From: an uncultured bacterium
Lineage (GTDB): Bacteria > UBA4055
DNA: 17,953 nucleotides
Direction: 5' to 3'
NCBI GenBank assembly: GCA_937873545.1
Contig: CALMWI010000130.1
Span: 1 to 17,953, forward strand
The translations under genes were made by a program, and so were the position numbers. This document shows positions 1 to 7,713 of this stretch, piece after piece (the stretch's first letter is position 1; each line of letters opens with the position of its first letter). The notes under the pieces are model-generated. The model searched no databases. It was given only the letters and a program-made list of their open reading frames with translations, and was not told the origin of the DNA.

Positions 1-62
1 GGGGGTCGAACCCGCGACCCTCAGCTTGGGAAGCTGATGCTCTACCACTGAGCTATTCCCGC
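1..62 (-). tRNA. tRNA-Gly (anticodon CCC), 3' end cut by window edge
   Basis: Read on the minus strand, the gene starts at 62 with GCGGGAA, followed by a D arm, the anticodon stem TCAGC/GCTGA around loop TTCCCAA (anticodon CCC), and a T arm with TTCGACC. The window starts three bases into the 3' side of the T stem, so the end of that stem and the 3' acceptor strand lie outside. It is the last tRNA of a leftward cluster and is preceded by a terminator-like hairpin. Confidence 0.93.
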
Positions 63-76
63 TTTAATCACCTATG

Positions 77-102
77 AAAAAAAAGGAGATCGCTCTCCTT
101 TT
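77..102 (-). terminator. Terminator-like hairpin between tRNA-Leu and tRNA-Gly(CCC)
   Basis: On the minus strand a perfect 9-bp stem (AAAAGGAGA / TCTCCTTTT, loop GCGA) is followed by further Ts, giving a run of eight (complement of the A run 77-84). This is the usual form of a rho-independent terminator for the leftward tRNA transcript. It lies inside the cluster, 7 nt past the tRNA-Leu 3' end and 14 nt before tRNA-Gly(CCC). It may therefore be a partial terminator or a processing hairpin, unless the last tRNA has its own promoter, for which there is little room. Confidence 0.6.
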
Positions 103-108
103 CACTCG

Positions 109-193
109 TGCTGAAGACCGGACTTGAACCGGTACAGTACCAGGTACCGAGGGATTTTAAGTCCCTTGTGTCTACCAATTCCACCACTCCAGC
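109..193 (-). tRNA. tRNA-Leu (anticodon TAA)
   Basis: The minus-strand cloverleaf is 85 nt long with acceptor GCTGGAG pairing with CTTCAGC and discriminator A at 109. The anticodon stem AGGGA/TCCCT encloses CTTAAAA (anticodon TAA). A long variable arm (GGTACCTGGTACTGTACC region) marks a class II tRNA, as expected for Leu, and the T arm carries TTCAAGT. CCA is not encoded: the next bases on that strand are CGA. Confidence 0.96.
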
Positions 194-210
194 AGCCACG
201 CGAACATAAG

Positions 211-282
211 AGGCGACGACCAGATTTGAACTGGTGCATAGAAGTTTTGCAGACTTCTGCCTTACCGCTTGGCTACGTCGCC
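211..282 (-). tRNA. tRNA-Cys (anticodon GCA)
   Basis: The minus-strand cloverleaf has acceptor GGCGACG/CGTCGCC, anticodon stem GAAGT/ACTTC around CTGCAAA (anticodon GCA), a T arm with TTCAAAT, and discriminator T, which is typical of tRNA-Cys. CCA is not encoded. It is separated by 17 nt from tRNA-Leu and 9 nt from tRNA-Gly(GCC), consistent with one processed transcript. Confidence 0.96.
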
Positions 283-291
283 AAAAAAAAG

Positions 292-363
<72 letters not shown>

Positions 364-374
364 TTAGGTCGGGT

Positions 375-403
375 AATATAATGACTCAAAAAATCATTTG
401 CAA
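375..403 (-). promoter_or_regulatory. Sigma70-type promoter for the tRNA cluster
   Basis: On the minus strand, a -35 element TTGCAA (398-403, 4 of 6 to consensus) and a -10 element TATATT (375-380, 5 of 6) are separated by 17 bp. Downstream is a C/G-rich ACCCGACC stretch, a discriminator type often seen at stable-RNA promoters under stringent control, and then the first tRNA. The elements are seen; the regulation is inferred. Confidence 0.65.
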
Positions 404-411
404 GAAAAATA

Positions 412-486
412 TTGAGGTTTTTTACTGATCTGAAATTATTATTTTATCCGGTTTTTTTGTTGCTTTTTATACATATTTTTTATTAG
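412..486 (+). promoter_or_regulatory. AT-rich leader, candidate promoter region of the long operon
   Basis: The 149-bp gap between the tRNA cluster and the kinase gene must hold the start of the rightward transcript. Candidates are weak: TTGAGG (412-417) with TATTAT (437-442) at a 19-bp spacing, or TTGTTG (457-462) with TATTAG (481-486) at 18 bp. Neither is near consensus, so only the region is proposed. A purine-rich AAGGAAG at 498-504 then serves as ribosome binding site for the ATG at 513. I see no riboswitch or strong hairpin in this leader. Confidence 0.3.
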
Positions 487-512
487 TTTACACAGATAAG
501 GAAGAAGAAGCT

Positions 513-3500
513 ATGGAACTTATAAATCAAAGATATCAGACGATACAGATACTCGGTCAGGGAGGATTCGGAAGCGTTTATAAAGTCGCCGACCAGTTCG
601 AATACGGCAAGATACTTGCGCTAAAAAAAATAAAGTCAGATGTAATATCGACTAAAGCGATAAATGTATTCAAGCACGAATTCAAATTTCTGATCTCACT
701 CGTTCATCCCAATCTTGTAAAAGTCCATGATTTTGATATTGACAAGGAGACCAACGAGCTTTTCTTTACAATGGAATACATTCAGGGGAACTCGTTGTTC
801 AAATCCTTAAAAGAGAGTTTTTCTTGGGAGAAGGTGGAGAATAATCTGATCCAGGCGGCAAGAGCGCTTTCTTATATTCACACAAAAGAAGTTATTCACT
901 ACGACATAAAACCGGACAACATTTTTATAGACGATTACGGAAAGCTGAAAATAATGGACTTCGGCTTTGCAGGATCAAAAAATACGACTGAGGTCAGGGG
1001 AACAATGCAGTTCATCGCTCCCGAGCTGATACAGAAAAAAAATGTTACCCACAAAATAGATTTTTTCTCTCTGGGCGTAACTTTCTATTTCAGCATAACG
1101 GGAAAGCTTCCTTTCAAAGGAAAAGACAAACAGGAAGTGATCGCCAATTCAATTAAAGGAAGTTATATTCCGCTAAATGAGATAAGAAAGGATATACCTA
1201 AAAAGCTGGTGAAAGTCATTTCGAAAATGATGCAGCCTGATCCTGAAAACCGTTATGACAACGCAGACCAGATAATACTTGATCTCGTTGAAGACCCGCA
1301 GAAAAAAAGTTCTGTTCAGTATCTGTTTACCGGACTGGGTATAAGATCCTATATTTCTTCCGGAAAACTGATCGGCAGAAAAAAAGAGCTCGGTTTTCTG
1401 ATGGATATTTCGAACAAGGTCTTTAAAGAAAAAATATTTTATGACAACAAACCTATTTTTCTTATCGGCAGGTGCGGTAACGGAAAATCATCGATATTAA
1501 GAGAGTACAAGTACCTGATACAGCTGAACGAGAATATAGACTATTTTACAGCGAATTTCATCAGAGGTGACGAAACCACGTATCAGGCTTTCGAGATCAT
1601 AATTCTTGAGATGTTCAGGGTTTATAAGCTTAATCCCGAAGACTACCCCAAACTTCTTTTTCTGTTCACAGGCGACGATCAGCTGGAAAGTTATGACGAA
1701 ACTGCAGGATCAAAGCTGAGAAGAATTGAGGAGATAGAATCAATGGCGGAATTCATCTGCGATATCTCCAGAAAATTTAAATTCGTTCTTGAGCTGAAGG
1801 ATTTTGACAATTCCAATTCGCCTTCAATAAATCTTCTCGACAAGCTGGCGGCCGAAATGAGAAGAAGCCCTGAAAAACAGATGGCTTTCATGATAGTCAC
1901 AACTGTCCAGACAGAAAATCTGAAATCGTATCATAAGATCACACTTAAAAGGCTTAGAGAAAACATTCACAAGCTTGAAATAAACCCGCTGGCGCTAAGC
2001 GAAACAAAGGAGTATGTTACTCAGCTTCTGATGGAACATTTTGTGCAGGAAGAGATTATCAGTTTTATTCACAGATATACAGGAGGTGTGCCGTACCATA
2101 TTAATGAACTGTTAATTTATCTTTTTAACGCCAATTATCTTAACAGGACAGGAATGAAATGGTCGATCAATCCGTCATTCATAGCGGATCTGACAATAGG
2201 ACTAAGAGAGATCACATTCAGTAATTTCAAAAGGTTTTCGATAATTGAGCAGGCCATAATAAAAGAACTCACGCTTCTCGGGAGACCGACCGCCTTCGAT
2301 ATGATGGATGTTATTGCGAAAGTTACAATGGTCAACAAGCAGATAATAATAAAATTTCTTCAGAAACTGACCGACAGCGAGATAGTCGAAAAAATCAAGT
2401 ATTATGACGGTTACCGATATTATCTTGGTAAAAAACTTTTTCACGATTCAATAATCAAGGATTTTCAAAAAGACGAATATCCCAGGTGGAACGAACTGAC
2501 AGCAACTTTGATCGAAAATAAATACGGAGTTACCGGGAACAATATCTATGCGCTGGCTGATTACTATTACCGCTGTTCTGACCGGAAAGAAAAAGCTATA
2601 AAGATGTTGGAAGCGGCTATCGAAAAATCCCGGGAAGAGAACAATCTGGAATTTGCCGTAACGAATCTGAGAAGGCTTCATACTATCGAGAAAGATCCTG
2701 AAAAAAAGACTAACATTTTTATAAATATTATTCAAAGCCAGACTGTCCTGGGAAACTATGACTCGGTACTTGATCAGCTTGTCAAATTTGAAAACGAAGA
2801 TCACGAACTTTCAGAAATTAATATGCTGAAAATTCAGCTTGTTAAATTCGATTGCTCATCAAAAGCAGGCAGATATGACCATCTTGACAAAGCGAGAGAG
2901 TGGCTGTTCAATTTTAAATTAAAAAGATATTTCCCGAAAGAGATCAAGGCGTCGTATCTGGTCTGGCTCGGGGATTTTTATAAAAATGACGGAAAATACA
3001 GTAAAGCTCTCAGCTACTTCAAAAAGGCTATGGCAATACATAAAAAGGGTAAAAGAGAACTCCTAAAGGCGCGAACTTTATTGAAGATATGCAAGATAAA
3101 AGTGCTTTTGTCAAACCTGAAGAATGTTTACAGCGACATGCTCGATGCACTTGAAGTATTTAACAGGTATAACGAGACAGACGATATTCTTGAAACTTTT
3201 TTTTCACTGGGAGACATTTGTAACAGGCTGAACGACAGGGCAAGCTCGCTTGAATACTACAACAGGTGTAACGAACTTGCAAAAGACCAGAATAATATCA
3301 GCTACGAAGTAAAGTCGTCCCACAGAATAGCCGAGTTCGATATAGAAAAAGTTGACTTATTAAATGCCATCAGGTCTATCAACTGCGGAGTAGAAAAGCC
3401 TGAGGATGTGAACATTGCAGAGCTTACAGGTGATATTTATTATTACAGAGCCGTGCTGTTTTACCAGACAGGCAAGCTTGAGGACGCGTTTTTCTGTATA

Positions 3501-4238
3501 AATAAATCTAAAGGGATACGAATTCTGCTTAAAAGAAATGTAAAACTTACGGAGTGTTATTTTCTTGAATGCAGGATACTTATCAGGCAATATAAGGCTG
3601 ATGCAGCTCAAAAGATATTGGATATAGCAAAGAATTATTATACAAAGGAAAATAAAAGTTTTGTTATCGAGTATTTTATGGTAGAAGCTCTTATTGGAAT
3701 TCAGCAGAATAAATTTAAAAAAGCTCTGAAATCCCTTCAAAAAATAGATAAAACAGTGGATCAGGCTGCTTCTCTTCAGAAAAGAATTATGTTCAGAGTT
3801 ATCAAGGCCGTTGTTTACGATAAGCTCAATGACTACAAACTTACCCTGGAAACGATCGGGCAGGCCTACGCTATGTACGTTCAGAATGATACTATCTTGA
3901 ACGAAAACAAGCTTCTGAGTCTAAAACTTATGATATTCTACGATAAAGTAAGATGTTATGCCGGCGACCAGAGCAACGGTATCAAAGATATGTCGAATAT
4001 TATTCAGTTCCTCGGGAACCATGAGCTTTCATTCTACAAAGCTCAAGTAAATTACAATCTCGGAAAAGTATATATGGACATGGGCGAGAATTACAGATCC
4101 GTTTCATGTTTCAAAACCGCTAAAAAAGAATTTGAAAAAATGTCAGACGACTATCCGGAGCTCAGACTGGCTAACAGGACTATTGAAGAGGAAGAAATGA
4201 AACAGGACAACAGGATCGATAATGTTCAGAGAGCGTAA
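513..4238 (+). CDS. Large Ser/Thr protein kinase with P-loop ATPase and TPR region
   Basis: The 1241-residue cytoplasmic protein has an N-terminal eukaryotic-like kinase domain (about 8-270): glycine loop GQGGFGSVY (15-23), ATP-anchoring K38 in ALKK, catalytic loop HYDIKPDN (129-136, D131 kept, Tyr in place of the HRD Arg), DFG 149-151 and APE 169-171. A second P-loop NTPase follows: Walker A GRCGNGKS (319-326) and a Walker B-like FVLELKDFD (424-432), resembling AAA_16/STAND-type ATPases fused to kinases. From about 690 to the end the protein is helical with TPR-like repeats (for example KALSYFKKAMAIHKKG), expected to bind partner proteins. No membrane segment is visible. The start is set by AAGGAAG about 9 nt upstream. 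It is the first gene of the plus-strand operon and overlaps the next gene by 17 bp. The architecture is that of large signal-integrating kinases; the substrate is unknown. Confidence 0.88.
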   Translation: MELINQRYQTIQILGQGGFGSVYKVADQFEYGKILALKKIKSDVISTKAINVFKHEFKFLISLVHPNLVKVHDFDIDKETNELFFTMEYIQGNSLFKSLKESFSWEKVENNLIQAARALSYIHTKEVIHYDIKPDNIFIDDYGKLKIMDFGFAGSKNTTEVRGTMQFIAPELIQKKNVTHKIDFFSLGVTFYFSITGKLPFKGKDKQEVIANSIKGSYIPLNEIRKDIPKKLVKVISKMMQPDPENRYDNADQIILDLVEDPQKKSSVQYLFTGLGIRSYISSGKLIGRKKELGFLMDISNKVFKEKIFYDNKPIFLIGRCGNGKSSILREYKYLIQLNENIDYFTANFIRGDETTYQAFEIIILEMFRVYKLNPEDYPKLLFLFTGDDQLESYDETAGSKLRRIEEIESMAEFICDISRKFKFVLELKDFDNSNSPSINLLDKLAAEMRRSPEKQMAFMIVTTVQTENLKSYHKITLKRLRENIHKLEINPLALSETKEYVTQLLMEHFVQEEIISFIHRYTGGVPYHINELLIYLFNANYLNRTGMKWSINPSFIADLTIGLREITFSNFKRFSIIEQAIIKELTLLGRPTAFDMMDVIAKVTMVNKQIIIKFLQKLTDSEIVEKIKYYDGYRYYLGKKLFHDSIIKDFQKDEYPRWNELTATLIENKYGVTGNNIYALADYYYRCSDRKEKAIKMLEAAIEKSREENNLEFAVTNLRRLHTIEKDPEKKTNIFINIIQSQTVLGNYDSVLDQLVKFENEDHELSEINMLKIQLVKFDCSSKAGRYDHLDKAREWLFNFKLKRYFPKEIKASYLVWLGDFYKNDGKYSKALSYFKKAMAIHKKGKRELLKARTLLKICKIKVLLSNLKNVYSDMLDALEVFNRYNETDDILETFFSLGDICNRLNDRASSLEYYNRCNELAKDQNNISYEVKSSHRIAEFDIEKVDLLNAIRSINCGVEKPEDVNIAELTGDIYYYRAVLFYQTGKLEDAFFCINKSKGIRILLKRNVKLTECYFLECRILIRQYKADAAQKILDIAKNYYTKENKSFVIEYFMVEALIGIQQNKFKKALKSLQKIDKTVDQAASLQKRIMFRVIKAVVYDKLNDYKLTLETIGQAYAMYVQNDTILNENKLLSLKLMIFYDKVRCYAGDQSNGIKDMSNIIQFLGNHELSFYKAQVNYNLGKVYMDMGENYRSVSCFKTAKKEFEKMSDDYPELRLANRTIEEEEMKQDNRIDNVQRA

Positions 4239-6858
4239 AACAAACTCTGAAGATCCGGCGGAGAGAATTATAGCCGGATACTTAATTAAAGATTATCTGT
4301 CTTGGAATATGATCGATAATTCTGTTGTTTTATTCCGAATAACATGTCTGATAACTTTAATTGTAATTCTCGAGCTTACAAACAATTTCGGTAGAGATAT
4401 TAGGACCGTTCTTTATTTTTTTACTATTCTGGCAGTGATGTATTATGCTGTATCGATAGTCTTGAAGGCGGTAATCAAATTCAGGATTTACCGTAAAAAC
4501 GGGAGGATAATCTTATCGAAGATCGATTCCGAGTATCCTGATATGAAAATTCTGATGCTTTACGATCTGAATTCAACGAAGGACGGATCTGAAATAGCGC
4601 AATCAGCCGCAGAAGAACTCTCAGCAGTATTCTTAAAAATGAAGGGAAAGCCGGATTTTTTTTTAAGCAAACCGGCAAAGAACGCATACAAAAAAATTCT
4701 GATCTCAGCTGCGATGATATTTTTTATATTCACCAACAGCTATACTTATTCTGCAGCGGGAAGGATTGTGAACTACCGAGTTGATTTCAGGTCGCCGGCC
4801 TCGCATTCGTTAAAATTGCTTAACCCGGAATTAACAGCAGCGGAAAGGGACTCAGTTGATCTTGTCTGTGTTTTACGAGGCAAAAACCCGGGAATAATTA
4901 CTCTCAAAAAAAGATCCGTCGGCGAAGATACTTTCGTATCAAGGGAAATAGCACAGACGCGGGACAGCATATACATAGCCAGATCCGCAGAGTCTTCGGA
5001 TTTTTATTATTTCTTTGAATCGGCTGAAACCGTATCGGATACCGGGTGCGTTACAATTCTTAAACGCCCGGATGTTTCTTCCCTATCCGTGACCGTTGAA
5101 CCGCCGCGGTACACAAAGATACCTTCTAAAGAATATAACGAGATAATATCAAAAATAACAGCTTACAAAGGCTCGCGCGTAACTATTGTTTTGACACCTA
5201 CAGCAGAATTGGATTCGGCACTGATCAGGTTCACTGACGGTAATAAAAAATACTTCAGACGGCTTGATACAAGAATGTATTCGGCTGAGCTTAAGATCAT
5301 AAATGATTATGAATTCTCATTTGATCTTTACAGCCGGTCGGGGGATGTGATCCTTCAGAATAAAAACCCCGTAGTTCACAGGATAGAAATGATAAAAGAC
5401 GAGTATCCGGTCGTAAATCTTATCTATCCGGAAGACGGTCAGATGATAGACGAGTCGCTGCAGGTTCCGGTGTTCGCAACCGCAACAGACGATTTTGAAC
5501 TTAGCCGTGCAAGAATATTTTACCGTAAAATGTCTTTTAATGAATTTTCAGGGAAAATGAGCAGAACGGATTTTATTGATGAACAGATAGAACTTCTAAA
5601 GGACAGGGAAGGCATTTCGATTATAAACACATATTTTTCCTGCGCTTCCCTAAGCCTGCTCCCGGAAGATAAAGTTGAACTGTTCGTCAGAGTGTATGAT
5701 AACGATGCGGTATCAGGTCCTAAATTCACTGATTCCAAGATCAGAACCGTTATGCTTCCCTCAATTGAGCAGCTGATATCAGGAACCGAAGAAAATTACC
5801 GTAATCAGGACAGGATACTCAAAGAAGAACTGGACAAGAATTCCGCTGTTCTCGAGAAGCTGTCGGATATATCAGAAAAATTGAAAAAAAATCAAAAACC
5901 CGACTGGGAGGACGACAAGAAGTTCAGGCAGATCGCCGAGGATCAGGAACGGATGAACAAAAGCCTCGAAGAGCTTCAGAAAGATATTCATAAAAATATA
6001 GCGATGCTGGAGGAAAATTCGATAATAAGCGAAGAAACGATGAATAAATATATGAAACTCCAGAAACTTGTTGACGAATTGTTCACAGTGGAAATGAAAG
6101 AAAAACTCAGACAGCTTAATGAACTTCCTGAACTTGGAGAGTTCGATAAAAAGAAATACTCGGAACTTCTTAATGAGTTCGAAAACCAGCAGAAGCAGTT
6201 CAGCGAGGGTATTGAAAAATCTATCGAAATGCTGGAGCAGATAAAAAATGAATATATGATCGACAGGCTGATAAGGCAGATCGACGATATGATCACAAGG
6301 CAGAATGACATAAATACAGCTATAAAAGAAAAAAATTATGACGTCAACGAGCAGGTTTCAAAAGAAAAAAAAATAGAAAGCTCTTTCGGTTTTTTTGAAA
6401 AAGAACTGGAAAAACTAAGCGCAGACTCGAAGGAAAAAGGTTTCGCCGATGTGATGAAAGATGTTAAAGAAAAGGATCTCGGAAAAGATTTTTCAGGCAT
6501 GAAAGACATGATCGGCGATAATAAGCAGGATGACGCAGGAAGAAAAGGCGGCGAGATATCTTCAAAGCTTCTTGATACTAAATCAAAACTCGCCGGTCTT
6601 AAAAAGAAGATGCTTGACGAACAGAAAGATGATCTGAAAAGAGAACTTGATGAAGTTATTTCAGATCTGCTTTTAGTGTCTTCGGAAATAGAAAAACTTA
6701 AAAACTTCTCAAAAGATATAACCGCAGCTCTTCTCATTCCGCGGAAATACAGAAAAAGTTTGCACGGACAGAATCTCTGTTCAATGAAGTCAGCGATAAG
6801 ATATTTGCAATATCGAAAAGAACCTTTTTCGTCGAAAAATCCGCTGTATCCCAGATAG
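4222..6858 (+). CDS. DUF4175-like membrane/coiled-coil protein, N-terminal part (frameshifted gene)
   Basis: This is the N-terminal 878-residue frame of what reads as one protein of about 1160 residues. Membrane segments are visible at about 35-51, 63-84 and 159-171. A long extracytoplasmic region follows with DUF4175-type features: VEPPRYTKIP, and YPVVNLIYPEDGQ followed by a VFATATDDFEL segment. From about residue 510 to 830 it becomes a charged coiled coil rich in E, K and Q. The last 40 or so residues (after about 835, LLIPRKYRKS onward) do not resemble the family, because the true continuation lies in the next reading frame. The ATG at 4222 has AGGA 6 nt upstream and overlaps the kinase gene. 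DUF4175 proteins are of unknown function; placing this one at the inner membrane with a periplasmic coiled coil is inference. Confidence 0.75.
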   Translation: MFRERKTNSEDPAERIIAGYLIKDYLSWNMIDNSVVLFRITCLITLIVILELTNNFGRDIRTVLYFFTILAVMYYAVSIVLKAVIKFRIYRKNGRIILSKIDSEYPDMKILMLYDLNSTKDGSEIAQSAAEELSAVFLKMKGKPDFFLSKPAKNAYKKILISAAMIFFIFTNSYTYSAAGRIVNYRVDFRSPASHSLKLLNPELTAAERDSVDLVCVLRGKNPGIITLKKRSVGEDTFVSREIAQTRDSIYIARSAESSDFYYFFESAETVSDTGCVTILKRPDVSSLSVTVEPPRYTKIPSKEYNEIISKITAYKGSRVTIVLTPTAELDSALIRFTDGNKKYFRRLDTRMYSAELKIINDYEFSFDLYSRSGDVILQNKNPVVHRIEMIKDEYPVVNLIYPEDGQMIDESLQVPVFATATDDFELSRARIFYRKMSFNEFSGKMSRTDFIDEQIELLKDREGISIINTYFSCASLSLLPEDKVELFVRVYDNDAVSGPKFTDSKIRTVMLPSIEQLISGTEENYRNQDRILKEELDKNSAVLEKLSDISEKLKKNQKPDWEDDKKFRQIAEDQERMNKSLEELQKDIHKNIAMLEENSIISEETMNKYMKLQKLVDELFTVEMKEKLRQLNELPELGEFDKKKYSELLNEFENQQKQFSEGIEKSIEMLEQIKNEYMIDRLIRQIDDMITRQNDINTAIKEKNYDVNEQVSKEKKIESSFGFFEKELEKLSADSKEKGFADVMKDVKEKDLGKDFSGMKDMIGDNKQDDAGRKGGEISSKLLDTKSKLAGLKKKMLDEQKDDLKRELDEVISDLLLVSSEIEKLKNFSKDITAALLIPRKYRKSLHGQNLCSMKSAIRYLQYRKEPFSSKNPLYPR
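6702..6756 (+). other. Probable -1 frameshift inside the DUF4175-like gene
   Basis: The upstream frame (codons in phase with 4222) runs to a stop at 6856-6858. The frame that encodes the family-like continuation opens after a TAA at 6699-6701 and runs without a stop to 7700. Family-like sequence changes frame here: LKNFSKDIT is in the first frame, and SHSAEIQKKFARTESLF in the second. A single missing base near 6721-6735 would restore one coherent protein. The A runs at 6700-6704 and 6753-6757 are other candidate sites. No canonical X XXY YYZ slippery heptamer is present in the right phase. Confidence 0.8.
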
Positions 6859-6896
6859 GAAGGATATCTGAACTTTTCGGACAGATCTCGGTCGTT

Positions 6897-7700
6897 ATGA
6901 ATAACCGGTATTTTTCATCGTCTTATGAAAAAAATTCTTATCTCATGGGCGGTGTCAACAAGCTTGCGGTTATGTTGAGGGACGCAAAAGATGAAATTGA
7001 CAGATCTTCGTCTCCGTCCGGCCTGGAAGAAATGCTTAAGAAAATGGAAGAGCTGGCAAAACAGCAGGCTGATCTTAACTCCAGAACATCCTCGATGAAG
7101 GGCAATTCAAGCCAGATGAGCATGTCCCAGATGCAGCAGATGATGAACAGGCTGGCAATGGAACAGGCTCAGCTTTACGACGCACTGATGAAAATGCAGA
7201 GCGGAATGAAACAGCCTGGTAAAGAAGGCAGTCCGGCAGAAGACGGATCACCTTCCGGCGGTATGCCGGGACCTGCGCAAGGACAGGGAATTGGCGGAAA
7301 AGACGGTCAGCCAGGAAATTCAGGTGCGCCTAAAGGCGGCTCACAAGGCGGACCGGAACAGATGAGTAATTCAGGTCTGGGTAAAAAACTTGGCAGTGCC
7401 GGTGATTCGATGAAAGAGGTCGAGAAGCAGCTGAAAGACAGAAAATTGGATGAATCTCTGACAGCAAACCAGAATCAGGCTTTAAATAAACTTCTAGACG
7501 CGATTGAGTCGGTTAAAAGAGAGAAATACGAAAATAAAAGAGAAAGCGCTTCCGGAAACAAACAGGCTGTTAATCCAGGTAAACACGAACTTAAAAATGA
7601 TACTGATCTGAAGGAGATGTTGATAAGGTCGCTGAGGGACGGTTATACGAATAAGTATAAAATTAAGATAAAGAGCTATTTCAGAGAGCTGGAAAATTAA
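6897..7700 (+). CDS. DUF4175-like protein, C-terminal part (out of frame with the N-terminal part)
   Basis: The first ATG in this frame is at 6897, but coherent coding sequence extends upstream to about 6735 (SAEIQKKFARTESLF, then KIFAISKRTFFVEKS). This is the usual DUF4175 C-terminal region. No ribosome binding site sits at a useful distance from 6897; the nearest AGGAAGGA is about 33 nt upstream, so independent translation is unlikely. The segment continues as NKLAVMLRDAKDEI, a Q/M-rich helix (SQMSMSQMQQMMN), a low-complexity G/P/S/Q linker (about 7215-7400) and a charged C-terminal helix ending SYFRELEN. It has no stop for over 330 codons in the extended frame, which points to a sequencing error, a recent lesion or recoding rather than old decay. 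It ends 13 bp before the nucleotidase-like gene. Confidence 0.72.
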   Translation: MNNRYFSSSYEKNSYLMGGVNKLAVMLRDAKDEIDRSSSPSGLEEMLKKMEELAKQQADLNSRTSSMKGNSSQMSMSQMQQMMNRLAMEQAQLYDALMKMQSGMKQPGKEGSPAEDGSPSGGMPGPAQGQGIGGKDGQPGNSGAPKGGSQGGPEQMSNSGLGKKLGSAGDSMKEVEKQLKDRKLDESLTANQNQALNKLLDAIESVKREKYENKRESASGNKQAVNPGKHELKNDTDLKEMLIRSLRDGYTNKYKIKIKSYFRELEN

Positions 7701-7713
7701 AGGGGGGCTTGTT

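Noticed and set aside
513..4238. Kinase-ATPase-TPR protein as an anti-phage STAND system
   Set aside because: There is no nuclease, protease, TIR or other effector domain, no mobile-element or defence neighbours, and it is embedded with housekeeping genes. A regulatory kinase is the simpler reading.
6336..6737. Minus-strand open frame, Ser/Phe rich
   Set aside because: It is an antisense shadow of the E/K-rich coiled coil; the composition follows directly from the opposite strand, and other minus-strand frames under the plus genes look the same.
6699..6757. Programmed -1 frameshift signal
   Set aside because: The candidates T AAA AAC (6699-6705) and A AAA AGT (6753-6759) do not fit the X XXY YYZ rule, and I saw no obvious strong downstream stem. 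It is not excluded but not supported.
6897..7700. Independent small gene starting at ATG 6897
   Set aside because: There is no ribosome binding site at a useful distance, and coherent family-like coding continues upstream of this ATG in the same frame to about 6735. It is better read as the C-terminal part of the split gene.
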